From positions 310,001 through 374,000 of the forward strand of contig NZ_QJTK01000001.1 of NCBI RefSeq assembly GCF_003217355.1: a stretch of DNA of 64,000 nt, written 5' to 3'. Positions within the stretch are counted from its first letter, which is position 1, and each line of letters opens with the position of its first letter. Positions 7,898 to 15,268 of this stretch are shown piece by piece. The notes under the pieces are model-generated. The model was not told the origin of the DNA, made no database searches, and was given only the letters and a program-made list of their open reading frames with translations. The DNA comes from Rhodobacter viridis (GTDB lineage Bacteria > Pseudomonadota > Alphaproteobacteria > Rhodobacterales > Rhodobacteraceae). Position numbers and translations under genes: made by a program.

Positions 7898-8860
7898 TCA
7901 ATTCGGGGTCGGGCGCGCGGCGGCACCCCAGGGAAAACGGCCGACCTTGATCGTGGCCAGAGGTTCGAGCGCGGCGACATCGATCACCGTCACATCGCCC
8001 GAAACGCCGTTCGTGGTGAAAAGCTTCGTGCCGTCGGGCGAAAGCGCCAGATGCCAGACGCGGCGGCCGACCATCAGATAGCGCTCGACCGTGAACGTCT
8101 TCGCGTCGATCACCGCGACATGGTTGGCCGGGCCGAGCGCGACGAAGACCTTGGTCCGGTCGGGCGAGAAGAGCATCCCGACAGGCTGGATCTTTTCCGG
8201 CCGGATGCCGGGAATTTCGAAGGCAATCTTGCCCTTCTCGGTCTGGGTTGCGGCATCGAACACCGTCACCGTGCCGCCGATTTCGGCGCTGACCCAAAGC
8301 TCCGCCCCATCGGGCGAGAACTCGGCATGGCGGGGGCGGCTGTCGACAAGGCTGTTCGCGACAATCTGATGCGTCGTCGTGTCGATCCAATGCGCCATGT
8401 TGGTGGTTTCCGAGGTGGTGACCTGCACCTTGCCGTCAGGGGAAATCCCCATCCCCTCGGGTTCGACGCCGACATCGATCTGCGCCACGACCTTGCGGCT
8501 TTGCGTGTCGACGACGGTCGTCACCGCGTCATTCTCGTTCGCGATGTACAGCAGCTTGTCATCGGGGGCGAGCACGAACTGTTCGGGGTCTTCGCCCGAG
8601 GGCAGGTCGTGCAGGATCGCACCCGTCTCGGGGTCCATCACCTCGACCGCGTCACTGTCCGAGGCGCAGATGTAGAGCTTCTTGAAATCGCGGGAAAAGG
8701 TGATGCCGCGCGGGCGCTCGCCGGTGGGGTAGGTGGCTTTCACGGCGAGTGTGGCCACGTCGATCACGCTGACCGTGTCATCGGATTCGTTCGTCACCCA
8801 GATTTCATCGGCCAAGGCGGGCGTGGCAAGCAGGGTCGAAAGCAGCAGGGCGCGGATCAT
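7898..8860 (-). CDS. YVTN-type beta-propeller periplasmic protein (PQQ-associated)
   Basis: About 320 residues from the ATG at 8860, which overlaps the stop of the binding-protein gene (ATGA). It has a signal peptide (MIRALLLSTLLATPALA) and repeated blades of the form VTVIDVATL, VEVMDPETG, VTTVVDTQS, HVAVIDAKT and VTVIDVAAL, about seven in all. This matches the YVTN/PQQ-dependent catabolism-associated beta-propeller family. In lut clusters such a protein accompanies the ABC system; its exact role is unknown. A secreted WD-like scaffold or metal-complex binding protein is the usual guess. Confidence 0.75.
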   Translation of the reverse strand: MIRALLLSTLLATPALADEIWVTNESDDTVSVIDVATLAVKATYPTGERPRGITFSRDFKKLYICASDSDAVEVMDPETGAILHDLPSGEDPEQFVLAPDDKLLYIANENDAVTTVVDTQSRKVVAQIDVGVEPEGMGISPDGKVQVTTSETTNMAHWIDTTTHQIVANSLVDSRPRHAEFSPDGAELWVSAEIGGTVTVFDAATQTEKGKIAFEIPGIRPEKIQPVGMLFSPDRTKVFVALGPANHVAVIDAKTFTVERYLMVGRRVWHLALSPDGTKLFTTNGVSGDVTVIDVAALEPLATIKVGRFPWGAAARPTPN

Positions 8861-10026
8861 GGGGTGGCTCCGAAGGCTTTGCAAAGGGTTTCGGGGCGGT
8901 CGGTGCCGAGCGTGTCGAGCTCGTTTTCGGCATGCAGGAAGCCCTCGAGCGGGGCCATCGCCACCACGGCGCGGTCCGTGACGAGCGGTATCGGCTGGCG
9001 CATCTGCCCGTCCCAGGGGCGGAAGCTGACCGGTTGACCCAGAAAGGCGGCGATGCGGGCCTTGTCCGACAGAAGGAAGCTGCGCAGCGTCGCCGGATCG
9101 GCCTTGCCCGCCCGCGTGCGCGCATCCGAAATGGCGGCGACGGCGACCCAGGCGGCGAAATCCTCGTCCTGCATCGGGCGGTTGGCCGCGACACGGAAGC
9201 GGTCTTGCAACTGCGCGGCGCCGTAATCCTCGACCACCTCGGTCCAGCCTTTCGCACTCAACCCTTCCGAGCCTGCGACCGGTCGGGGCAGCCAGGTGTT
9301 GAAAGGGATGTAGCGGGCGAAATCGCCGCGTTCGTCGGCGACCAGCAGCACGTCGTGATCGCGCAGATCTTGCGTGAAGAGCGGCACCTCGGCCGCGCCA
9401 GAGCGGCGCATGTCGGAGGTGAGCGGCCAGTCCTTTTCGCCCGCCAGCGACAGGCCGAACTTGGTCAGGCTCGCTTTCAGGGCGTCGGCAAAGGCGCGGT
9501 CCTCGGGCTGCGGGCCGGTGATCAGCGCCAGATGTCCCCAGCCCTTTTTCAGCAGCATCTGCGCCAGCGCATCGGTGCGCATCGCCAGCGACGGGATCGC
9601 ATGCAGCACATTCGCCCGGCAGTCTTCATCGCGCAGCCGTTGATCGGGGGCGGAGGTGTTGAAGATCAGCGCCCCCTTGGCCTCGGGCAGATCGGCGAGC
9701 GCCAGAAGATCGGCGGCAGGCGCGCGCACGATCAGCACCTTGGCGCCCTCGGCGAGCGTCTTTTTCGCGGCCGTCAGGAAGTCGTCGGCAGGCGACACCA
9801 CGGTTTCGTGCAAGTCCCAGTCGATCTTGAGGAACTTGCCGGTCGTCGCGATGTCGGTCACGCTGAGCCGCGCGCCCGCAAGGCCCAGATCGGCCGGATC
9901 GCCCGCGAGGTTCGAGAGCACCGGCGGCGGCTCCACCTGACGTTCGAGCCAATCCAGCCGGATCGTCTCGGCGCAAAGCGGTTGCGACGCCAGCACCAGA
10001 AATGCGGATGCGACAAGGTTTTTCAT
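8857..10026 (-). CDS. lutA: ABC transporter substrate-binding protein, PQQ alcohol dehydrogenase-associated (LutA-like)
   Basis: A 389-residue exported protein with signal MKNLVASAFLVLASQPLCA and a type-1 periplasmic-binding (branched-chain amino-acid receptor-like) fold; examples are IVRAPAADLLALADLP and HLALITGPQPEDRAFADALK. It heads the five-gene operon and would be the binding component of the LutEF-like transporter. In methylotrophs the homologous protein binds lanthanides or their complexes. A GACC-type motif lies about 45 bases upstream of its start. The cluster lacks the TonB receptor (LutH) that should move the metal complex through the outer membrane. Confidence 0.7.
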   Translation of the reverse strand: MKNLVASAFLVLASQPLCAETIRLDWLERQVEPPPVLSNLAGDPADLGLAGARLSVTDIATTGKFLKIDWDLHETVVSPADDFLTAAKKTLAEGAKVLIVRAPAADLLALADLPEAKGALIFNTSAPDQRLRDEDCRANVLHAIPSLAMRTDALAQMLLKKGWGHLALITGPQPEDRAFADALKASLTKFGLSLAGEKDWPLTSDMRRSGAAEVPLFTQDLRDHDVLLVADERGDFARYIPFNTWLPRPVAGSEGLSAKGWTEVVEDYGAAQLQDRFRVAANRPMQDEDFAAWVAVAAISDARTRAGKADPATLRSFLLSDKARIAAFLGQPVSFRPWDGQMRQPIPLVTDRAVVAMAPLEGFLHAENELDTLGTDRPETLCKAFGATP

Positions 10027-10070
10027 GCTCTTCCCCCTGCGGTCAGGCTTCCCCTGCGCGGGCGCAGGCG

Positions 10071-10086
10071 CAATACGACCAAGGTC
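10071..10086. promoter_or_regulatory. GACC-type regulatory motif between lutA-like and Sel1 genes
   Basis: CAATACGACCAAGGTC lies in the divergent space 10027-10141. It combines the CAATAC and GACCAAGG halves seen in the other copies, and could serve both the minus-strand transporter operon and the plus-strand Sel1 gene. Confidence 0.45.
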
Positions 10087-10141
10087 TAGGGCGGGCGAAA
10101 CCGGCCCCGTGCTAGCCTGTCCGAAAGCCCGGAGGTGCCCG

Positions 10142-10684
10142 ATGCGGATGATCCTTGTGTGTGGTGGTCTTGTGCTGGCGATGGCCGGTGCCCTGCGCGC
10201 CGAGGAGGCGGGGCAGGGCGATCTGAACCCGCCCGAGATGAGCCTTGAGCGGGTGTTGCGCGATGTCGAACGGGGCGAGACCTCGATGACGAATTGCGCA
10301 AGCGGCTATTACATGACGAAATCGGGCGATCACCGCGCCGCGCGCGAGGTCTTTGGCCTGTGCGCCCAGCGGGGCTGGACCGGCGCGATGACCTGGATGA
10401 GCCAGCTTGACGACAACGGGCTCGGCGGTCCCGAGGATCCGGCGGCGGCGGCCGACTGGAACCGGCAGGCGGCCGAAGCGGGCGATCCGATCGGATTGTT
10501 CAACCGCGGGCTGGATCTGTTGCGCGGGCGCGGCATTGCCCGCGACCCCGAGGCGGGGCGGCACTTCGTCGATCAGGCCGCCGCCGCGGGGCTTGGCGAT
10601 GCGAAGCGGTTGCAGCGCGCGGGCTACGATTGGCGCGCGGTGACGCCCGATGCGGATGAAGGGCACTACATGCCGCAGGGCTAA
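10142..10684 (+). CDS. Sel1-repeat periplasmic protein
   Basis: A 180-residue protein starting at the ATG after a GGAGGTG ribosome site. It has a signal peptide (MRMILVCGGLVLAMAGALRA) and at least two Sel1/TPR-like repeats: NGLGGPEDPAAAADWNRQAA near residue 100 and GLDLLRGRGIARDPEAGRHF near 125. Sel1 repeats scaffold protein complexes. It lies between the lut-like operon and the small cytochrome gene, in the motif-bearing island, so a part in quinoprotein assembly is possible. No enzymatic motif is visible. Confidence 0.65.
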   Translation: MRMILVCGGLVLAMAGALRAEEAGQGDLNPPEMSLERVLRDVERGETSMTNCASGYYMTKSGDHRAAREVFGLCAQRGWTGAMTWMSQLDDNGLGGPEDPAAAADWNRQAAEAGDPIGLFNRGLDLLRGRGIARDPEAGRHFVDQAAAAGLGDAKRLQRAGYDWRAVTPDADEGHYMPQG

Positions 10685-10707
10685 GTCTCTGGTTTCGTCC
10701 TTACCTT

Positions 10708-10724
10708 CGACCAAAGTCCAATGG
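10708..10724. promoter_or_regulatory. GACC-type regulatory motif upstream of cytochrome c gene
   Basis: CGACCAAAGTCCAATGG lies about 75 bases before the cytochrome gene start at 10798. It matches the GACCAA and CAATGG parts of the locus motif in a rearranged spacing, so it is a weaker member. Confidence 0.35.
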
Positions 10725-10797
10725 CGCATTTGATGAAGATCAACCGAGGGTGCGGCAAGCGGATTAGACTAGCCCCGAATGATCAGGAGAGTTGGCC

Positions 10798-11184
10798 ATG
10801 AGACAAAGCATCATCCTTGCCGCCGTGTTGGCCGCGGCATTCGCGCAGACGGCTCAGGCCGATCCGACGCAACGCATCAAGATCGATGCCGGGCGTCAGT
10901 TCTTCGACGCCAATTGCCACCGCTGCCACTCGGTCGATGCCGACAAGAAAAGCTACGGGCCGCTGCTCGAGGGCGTTGTTGGGCGCCGCGCCGGGACCTT
11001 CCCGGGCTATCCCTATTCGAAGGCGCTCGCCGCCTCGGGCTTCGTCTGGACGAAGGGCGCGATCCGCGCCTGGATGGAAGCGAATGACCAGCTCGTGCCG
11101 GGCACGAAAATGCGCCATGTCGGCATCACCGATCCGACGGTGCAGGATTTCATCGTCGAATATCTGGCCAGCCTGCAGCCCTGA
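10798..11184 (+). CDS. Class I cytochrome c, likely XoxF electron acceptor (XoxG-like)
   Basis: A 128-residue exported cytochrome starting at the ATG after AGGAGAG. Signal peptide MRQSIILAAVLAAAFAQTAQA is followed by heme site CHRCH near residue 39 and a probable axial Met in GTKMRHVG near 103. Size and the motif GYPYSKAL place it with cytochrome c2-like proteins. It precedes xoxF by 190 bases, so it is the best positional candidate for the XoxG electron acceptor, passing electrons to the respiratory chain. The longer cytochrome at 2439 is the rival candidate. Confidence 0.75.
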   Translation: MRQSIILAAVLAAAFAQTAQADPTQRIKIDAGRQFFDANCHRCHSVDADKKSYGPLLEGVVGRRAGTFPGYPYSKALAASGFVWTKGAIRAWMEANDQLVPGTKMRHVGITDPTVQDFIVEYLASLQP

Positions 11185-11276
11185 GACGGGTGGCTTCGGT
11201 CCGATCTGAATTGGCCGCGTCCCTCGACGCGGCCTTTCCGTTTGCCCTTAAATCGGCTTCGCGCCACGGGTCGTAA

Positions 11277-11293
11277 GACCAATGGACAATACC
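11277..11293 (+). promoter_or_regulatory. GACC-type regulatory motif upstream of xoxF
   Basis: GACCAATGGACAATACC lies 82-98 bases before the xoxF start. It is nearly identical to the copy before the response regulator gene (13241) and to the inverted copy at 3235. It is a candidate activator site. Confidence 0.55.
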
Positions 11294-11374
11294 CGCAAAC
11301 CCCGCGCCTCGCCGATACTTCCCGAAGCCGTGATCAGACCTTTGCGGGGCGTGATCGGATAACAGGGAGGAGCA

Positions 11375-13150
11375 ATGAACATGAACCGTTTCGTTCTGGC
11401 CGCGGTGGTGGCCTTGACCTGCTTCGGAACCGCCCAGGCGGGCGGGGTGACCGAAGACGATCTGCGCAATGACCAGCAAAGTGCCGAGAACGTCGTGACG
11501 AACGGCATGGGGCGCGATCTGCAGCGCTTCAGCCCGCTCACCACGCTCAACCGCGACAACGTCAAGAACCTCGTCCCGGCCTGGGCCTTCAGCCTTGGCG
11601 GCGAGAAGCAGCGCGGACAGGAAAGCCAGCCGATCGTCTATGACGGCATCATGTATATCACCGGGTCGTATTCGCGGCTTTACGCGGTGGACATCCACAC
11701 CGGCAAGGAACTGTGGCAGTTCGATGCGCGTCTGCCCGAGGGCATCCTGCCCTGCTGCGACGTGATCAACCGCGGCGCCGCGATCTATGGCGACAACGTG
11801 TATTTCGGCACGCTTGACGCGCGCATCGTCGCGCTCGACCGCAAGACCGGCTCGGTCAAGTGGAACAAGAAGATCGCCGATTACAAGGAAGGCTACAGCT
11901 ACACCGCCGCGCCGCTGGTCGTGAACGGGCTTGTCATCACCGGCAACTCGGGCGGTGAATTCGGCATCGTCGGCGAAGTGCAGGCGCGCGACGCCGAGAC
12001 GGGCGAGCTGGTCTGGACCCGTCCGACGATCGAAGGCAACATGGGCACCTACAAGGGCAAGCCCTCGACGATGACCGGCACGCTGAATGCGACCTGGCCG
12101 GGCGATCTGTGGAAGACGGGCGGCGGTGCCACCTGGCTTGGAGGCTCCTATGATGCCGACACCGACACGATCATCTTCGGTGCGGGCAACCCGGCGCCCT
12201 GGAACAGCCACCTGCGCAACGCCGGCACGCCGGTCGAGGGCAACAAGGGCGACAACCTTTACGCCGCCTCGCGCATCGGGCTTGATCCGAAAACCGGCGA
12301 GATCAAGTGGCACTTCCAGACCACCCCGCGCGAAGGCTGGGACTTTGACGGGGTGAACGAGGTCGTGGGCTTCGTCGACAAGGACGGCCAGAAGCGCTAC
12401 GCCACCGCCGACCGCAACGGCTTCTTCTACGTGCTGAACCGTCAGGACGGCGCTTTCGTCAACGCCTGGCCGTTTGTGAAGAACATCAGCTGGGCCAAGG
12501 GCATCGGCAAGGATGGTCGGCCGATCTACAACGAAGAGAACCGCCCCGGCGCGCCGAACCCCGCCGCCGAAGAGGGCAAGGGCCAGCAGGTCTTCGCCGT
12601 GCCGTCCTTCCTTGGCGGCAAGAACTGGATGCCGATGGCCTACAGCCAGACCACGGGCCTGTTCTACGTGCCCTCGAACGAATGGGGCATGGATATCTGG
12701 AACGAGCCGATCAACTACAAGAAGGGCGCGGCCTATCTGGGCGCGGGCTTCACGATCAAGCCGCTGTTTGAGGATTACATCGGCTCGCTGAAGGCGATCG
12801 ATCCGAATACGGGCGAGGTGAAGTGGGAATACAAGAACGACGCGCCGCTTTGGGGCGGCGTGATGACCACCGCGGGCAAGCTGGTCTTTGCTGGCAACCC
12901 CGAGGGCGACTTCATGGCCTTTGACGCCGAAACCGGCGAGAAGCTGTGGTCGTTCCAGACCGGGTCGGGCATCGTCGGTCAGCCGATCACCTGGGAACAG
13001 GACGGCGAACAATATGTGTCGGTAATCTCGGGGTGGGGCGGCGCGGTGCCGCTCTGGGGCGGCGAAGTGGCCAAGCGCGTCAACTATCTGAACCAGGGCG
13101 GCACGGTCTGGACCTTCCGCCTGCCCAAGCAGCTCGCCTCTGTCAATTGA
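11375..13150 (+). CDS. xoxF: Lanthanide-dependent PQQ methanol dehydrogenase XoxF
   Basis: A 591-residue periplasmic quinoprotein, the usual size for the family, with signal peptide [20 protein letters not shown] and start chosen after AGGGAGG. It oxidises methanol (and often formaldehyde) to feed cytochrome c. Visible active-site features are the vicinal cysteines at 127-128 (LPCCD), metal-ligand Glu in GGEFGIVG (about 195), Asn in GAGNPAPWN (about 272), and catalytic Asp 323 in WDFDGVN. Asp 325, two residues on, is the extra carboxylate diagnostic of lanthanide-type XoxF; calcium-type MxaF has Ala there. Tryptophan-docking motifs recur around the propeller. No mxaI small subunit is present, in keeping with XoxF. 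Confidence 0.95.
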   Translation: MNMNRFVLAAVVALTCFGTAQAGGVTEDDLRNDQQSAENVVTNGMGRDLQRFSPLTTLNRDNVKNLVPAWAFSLGGEKQRGQESQPIVYDGIMYITGSYSRLYAVDIHTGKELWQFDARLPEGILPCCDVINRGAAIYGDNVYFGTLDARIVALDRKTGSVKWNKKIADYKEGYSYTAAPLVVNGLVITGNSGGEFGIVGEVQARDAETGELVWTRPTIEGNMGTYKGKPSTMTGTLNATWPGDLWKTGGGATWLGGSYDADTDTIIFGAGNPAPWNSHLRNAGTPVEGNKGDNLYAASRIGLDPKTGEIKWHFQTTPREGWDFDGVNEVVGFVDKDGQKRYATADRNGFFYVLNRQDGAFVNAWPFVKNISWAKGIGKDGRPIYNEENRPGAPNPAAEEGKGQQVFAVPSFLGGKNWMPMAYSQTTGLFYVPSNEWGMDIWNEPINYKKGAAYLGAGFTIKPLFEDYIGSLKAIDPNTGEVKWEYKNDAPLWGGVMTTAGKLVFAGNPEGDFMAFDAETGEKLWSFQTGSGIVGQPITWEQDGEQYVSVISGWGGAVPLWGGEVAKRVNYLNQGGTVWTFRLPKQLASVN

Positions 13151-13240
13151 GGGGGGCGAACCGAGGGGGCTGAGGTTCCGCTACGGCGAGAGGGCGTCCG
13201 GGGCAACCCGGGCGCGCTTCCCATTCGGGCAGGCCAATGC

Positions 13241-13257
13241 GACCATTGGACAATACG
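13241..13257 (+). promoter_or_regulatory. GACC-type regulatory motif upstream of response regulator gene
   Basis: GACCATTGGACAATACG lies 76-92 bases before the response regulator start, in the 182-bp space after xoxF. It differs from the xoxF copy at one core base. If it binds the regulator itself, the gene is autoregulated. Confidence 0.5.
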
Positions 13258-13332
13258 GCCCCGGCCCCAGGGTTGTTAGGGTAGCTTTACACGTCGCGCC
13301 GCAAAACGGCGCATCAAGACAGGACAGGCCCG

Positions 13333-14052
13333 ATGACCCCGGAACCCGCCGCCGCCGCCAGCCCGCGCACCGATTTTCGCTCGGCGCTGATCGTCGATGA
13401 TCACCCGCTGTTTTGCGATGCGCTGGCGATGACGTTGCAGGCCGTGGCCGGGATCGAGGATATCGACAGCGCCGACAGTCTGGAAACCGCGCTGGCCCGG
13501 GTCGAAACCGCCGCGGGCGCGCCGGCCGACATATTGGTGCTCGACCTCAACCTGCCCGACGTGAACGGTCTCGACGGGCTGATGCGGCTGCGCCAAGCCG
13601 CGCCCGAGATGCCGATCGTCGTCGTCTCCTCGATCGATGATCCGCGGGTGATCCGCGCGGCGATCTCGGCCGGGGCGGCGGGCTTCGTGCCGAAGCATTC
13701 GCGCCGCGAACTCTTTCGCCTCGCCTTTGCCGCCATCGCGCGCGGCGAGATCTTCGTGCCGGAATCGACCGGGGACAGCCTGGCCACCGGCGACGGCATG
13801 AGCCCGCAGGACGAGGCGATCCGGCGCCTGAGCCTGCTCACCCGGCAGCAGGCGAATATTCTGGAACAGATCTGCGCGGGCAAGATGAACAAGCAGATCG
13901 CCTATGACCTGTCGATCGCGGAAACCACGGTGAAGGCGCATGTGACGGCGATCATGCGCAAACTTGGGGTCTATTCGCGCACGCAGGCGGTGTTGCTCGC
14001 GCGGGAAGCGCAGATCACTGCGCCCTTGCCCGAAGGGTGGCGCAAGCCGTAG
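13333..14052 (+). CDS. LuxR/NarL-family response regulator (FlhR/RfdR-like)
   Basis: A 239-residue regulator. The receiver domain (about 15-135) has acidic residues in VDDHPLF and phospho-acceptor Asp 71 in VLDLNLPDVNG. The C-terminal helix-turn-helix (about 172-232) reads LTRQQANILEQICAG, then NKQIAYDLSIAETTVKAHV, typical of LuxR/NarL. It is followed by FIST and hybrid kinase genes. In Paracoccus (FlhSR) and R. sphaeroides (RfdSR) homologous pairs control methanol/formaldehyde oxidation genes, so this one probably controls xoxF and its neighbours. Upstream motif copies support autoregulation. Confidence 0.8.
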   Translation: MTPEPAAAASPRTDFRSALIVDDHPLFCDALAMTLQAVAGIEDIDSADSLETALARVETAAGAPADILVLDLNLPDVNGLDGLMRLRQAAPEMPIVVVSSIDDPRVIRAAISAGAAGFVPKHSRRELFRLAFAAIARGEIFVPESTGDSLATGDGMSPQDEAIRRLSLLTRQQANILEQICAGKMNKQIAYDLSIAETTVKAHVTAIMRKLGVYSRTQAVLLAREAQITAPLPEGWRKP

Positions 14053-14098
14053 TCTGCACGCAAGAGTTGAGACGCCATAGCGGCAGGAGGAGGCTGCG

Positions 14099-15268
14099 AT
14101 GGATCATCCCGACAGCGGCTTGTGGCGTGGGCCAGCCGCAGCAACGCCTGCGCGCGCGGCGGTTCCGGCCGCGCTGCCCGATGCCCTGCCGCGACTGGCG
14201 CGTGCGCTTGGCCCCGGGCCTTTTGCGCAGGTCTTCCTGTTTGCCAGCCCCGAGGCCGATCTGGCGGCGCTTGCCGCGCAGGCGCCCAGCGTCTTCGGCA
14301 CGGCGCGGGTCTGCGGCTGTTCCACCTCGGGCGAGATCACCGAACAGGGCTACGACAGCGGCCAGATCGTCGCCTTTGCCCTGCCTGCGGCCGGGTTCGA
14401 GGTCGAGCAGTTGCTGATCGAACGGCTTGATGCGCTCGACCCGCGGGCGCTGATTGCCGAACTTCTGCGGGCGCGGCAGGCATTGGGGCGGCGGGTGCCC
14501 GAGTGGACCCACGAGGCGGCGGTGCTCTTGATCGACGGGCTGTCGGGGCAGGAGGATGCGCTGGTCGCGGCGCTGTCGGGGGGCTTGGGCGCGGTGCCGG
14601 TCGTCGGCGGCTCGGCGGGCGATGCGGCCCGGTTCGAGAATGCCCCGGTCTTTGCCCGCGGTGGTCTGCGCGAGAATGCGGCGGTGCTGACGCTGATCCG
14701 CTCGGCCTGGGAATTGCGGCCGTTCTGCTTTGCGCATCAGCGCCCGACGGCGCGGCGGATGGTGGTGACGCGCGCCGATCCCTCGCGACGGTTGGTGGAG
14801 CGGATCAACGACGAACCGGCGGCGCGGGAATATGCCCGCGCGCTGGGGATGCTGCCCGAGCAGCTGACGCCGTTCCTGTTTGCCGCGCATCCTTTGCTGG
14901 TGCGGGCGGGCGGGCGGCATCATGTGCGCTCGATCCAGCAGGTCGAGCCCGATGGCGGGCTGACCTTCTTTTCCGCCATCGACGAGGGGCTGGTGCTGAC
15001 CTTGGCCGAGCCGGTCGACATGGTGGCGCATCTGCGCGAGGAAATGGCGGGGCTTGCCGAAGACGGCCGCCCGGCGGTGATCCTTGCCTTTGACTGTTTC
15101 TTCCGGCGGCTCGAGGCCGAGGGGCGGCAGCTGTCGCGCGAGATTTCCGAGGTATTGATGCAAAACGGTGTCTGGGGGCTGTCGACCTATGGCGAGCAGG
15201 TGGGCGCGATGCATGTGAACCAGACGCTCACCGGGCTGGCCTTCTACCCGCCCGAGGGCCGCAAATGA
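14099..15268 (+). CDS. FIST-domain signal-transduction protein
   Basis: A 389-residue soluble protein with the two-part FIST layout. The FIST_N half holds GCSTSGEITEQGYDSGQIV near residue 75 and VVGGSAGDAARFENAPVF near 165. The FIST_C half (about 235-380) ends in VNQTLTGLAFYP. FIST domains are thought to bind small molecules such as amino acids and are often encoded beside histidine kinases or chemoreceptors. The start follows GCAGGAGGAGG, and the stop overlaps the kinase start by four bases. It likely feeds an input to the hybrid kinase downstream; the ligand is unknown. Confidence 0.8.
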   Translation: MDHPDSGLWRGPAAATPARAAVPAALPDALPRLARALGPGPFAQVFLFASPEADLAALAAQAPSVFGTARVCGCSTSGEITEQGYDSGQIVAFALPAAGFEVEQLLIERLDALDPRALIAELLRARQALGRRVPEWTHEAAVLLIDGLSGQEDALVAALSGGLGAVPVVGGSAGDAARFENAPVFARGGLRENAAVLTLIRSAWELRPFCFAHQRPTARRMVVTRADPSRRLVERINDEPAAREYARALGMLPEQLTPFLFAAHPLLVRAGGRHHVRSIQQVEPDGGLTFFSAIDEGLVLTLAEPVDMVAHLREEMAGLAEDGRPAVILAFDCFFRRLEAEGRQLSREISEVLMQNGVWGLSTYGEQVGAMHVNQTLTGLAFYPPEGRK

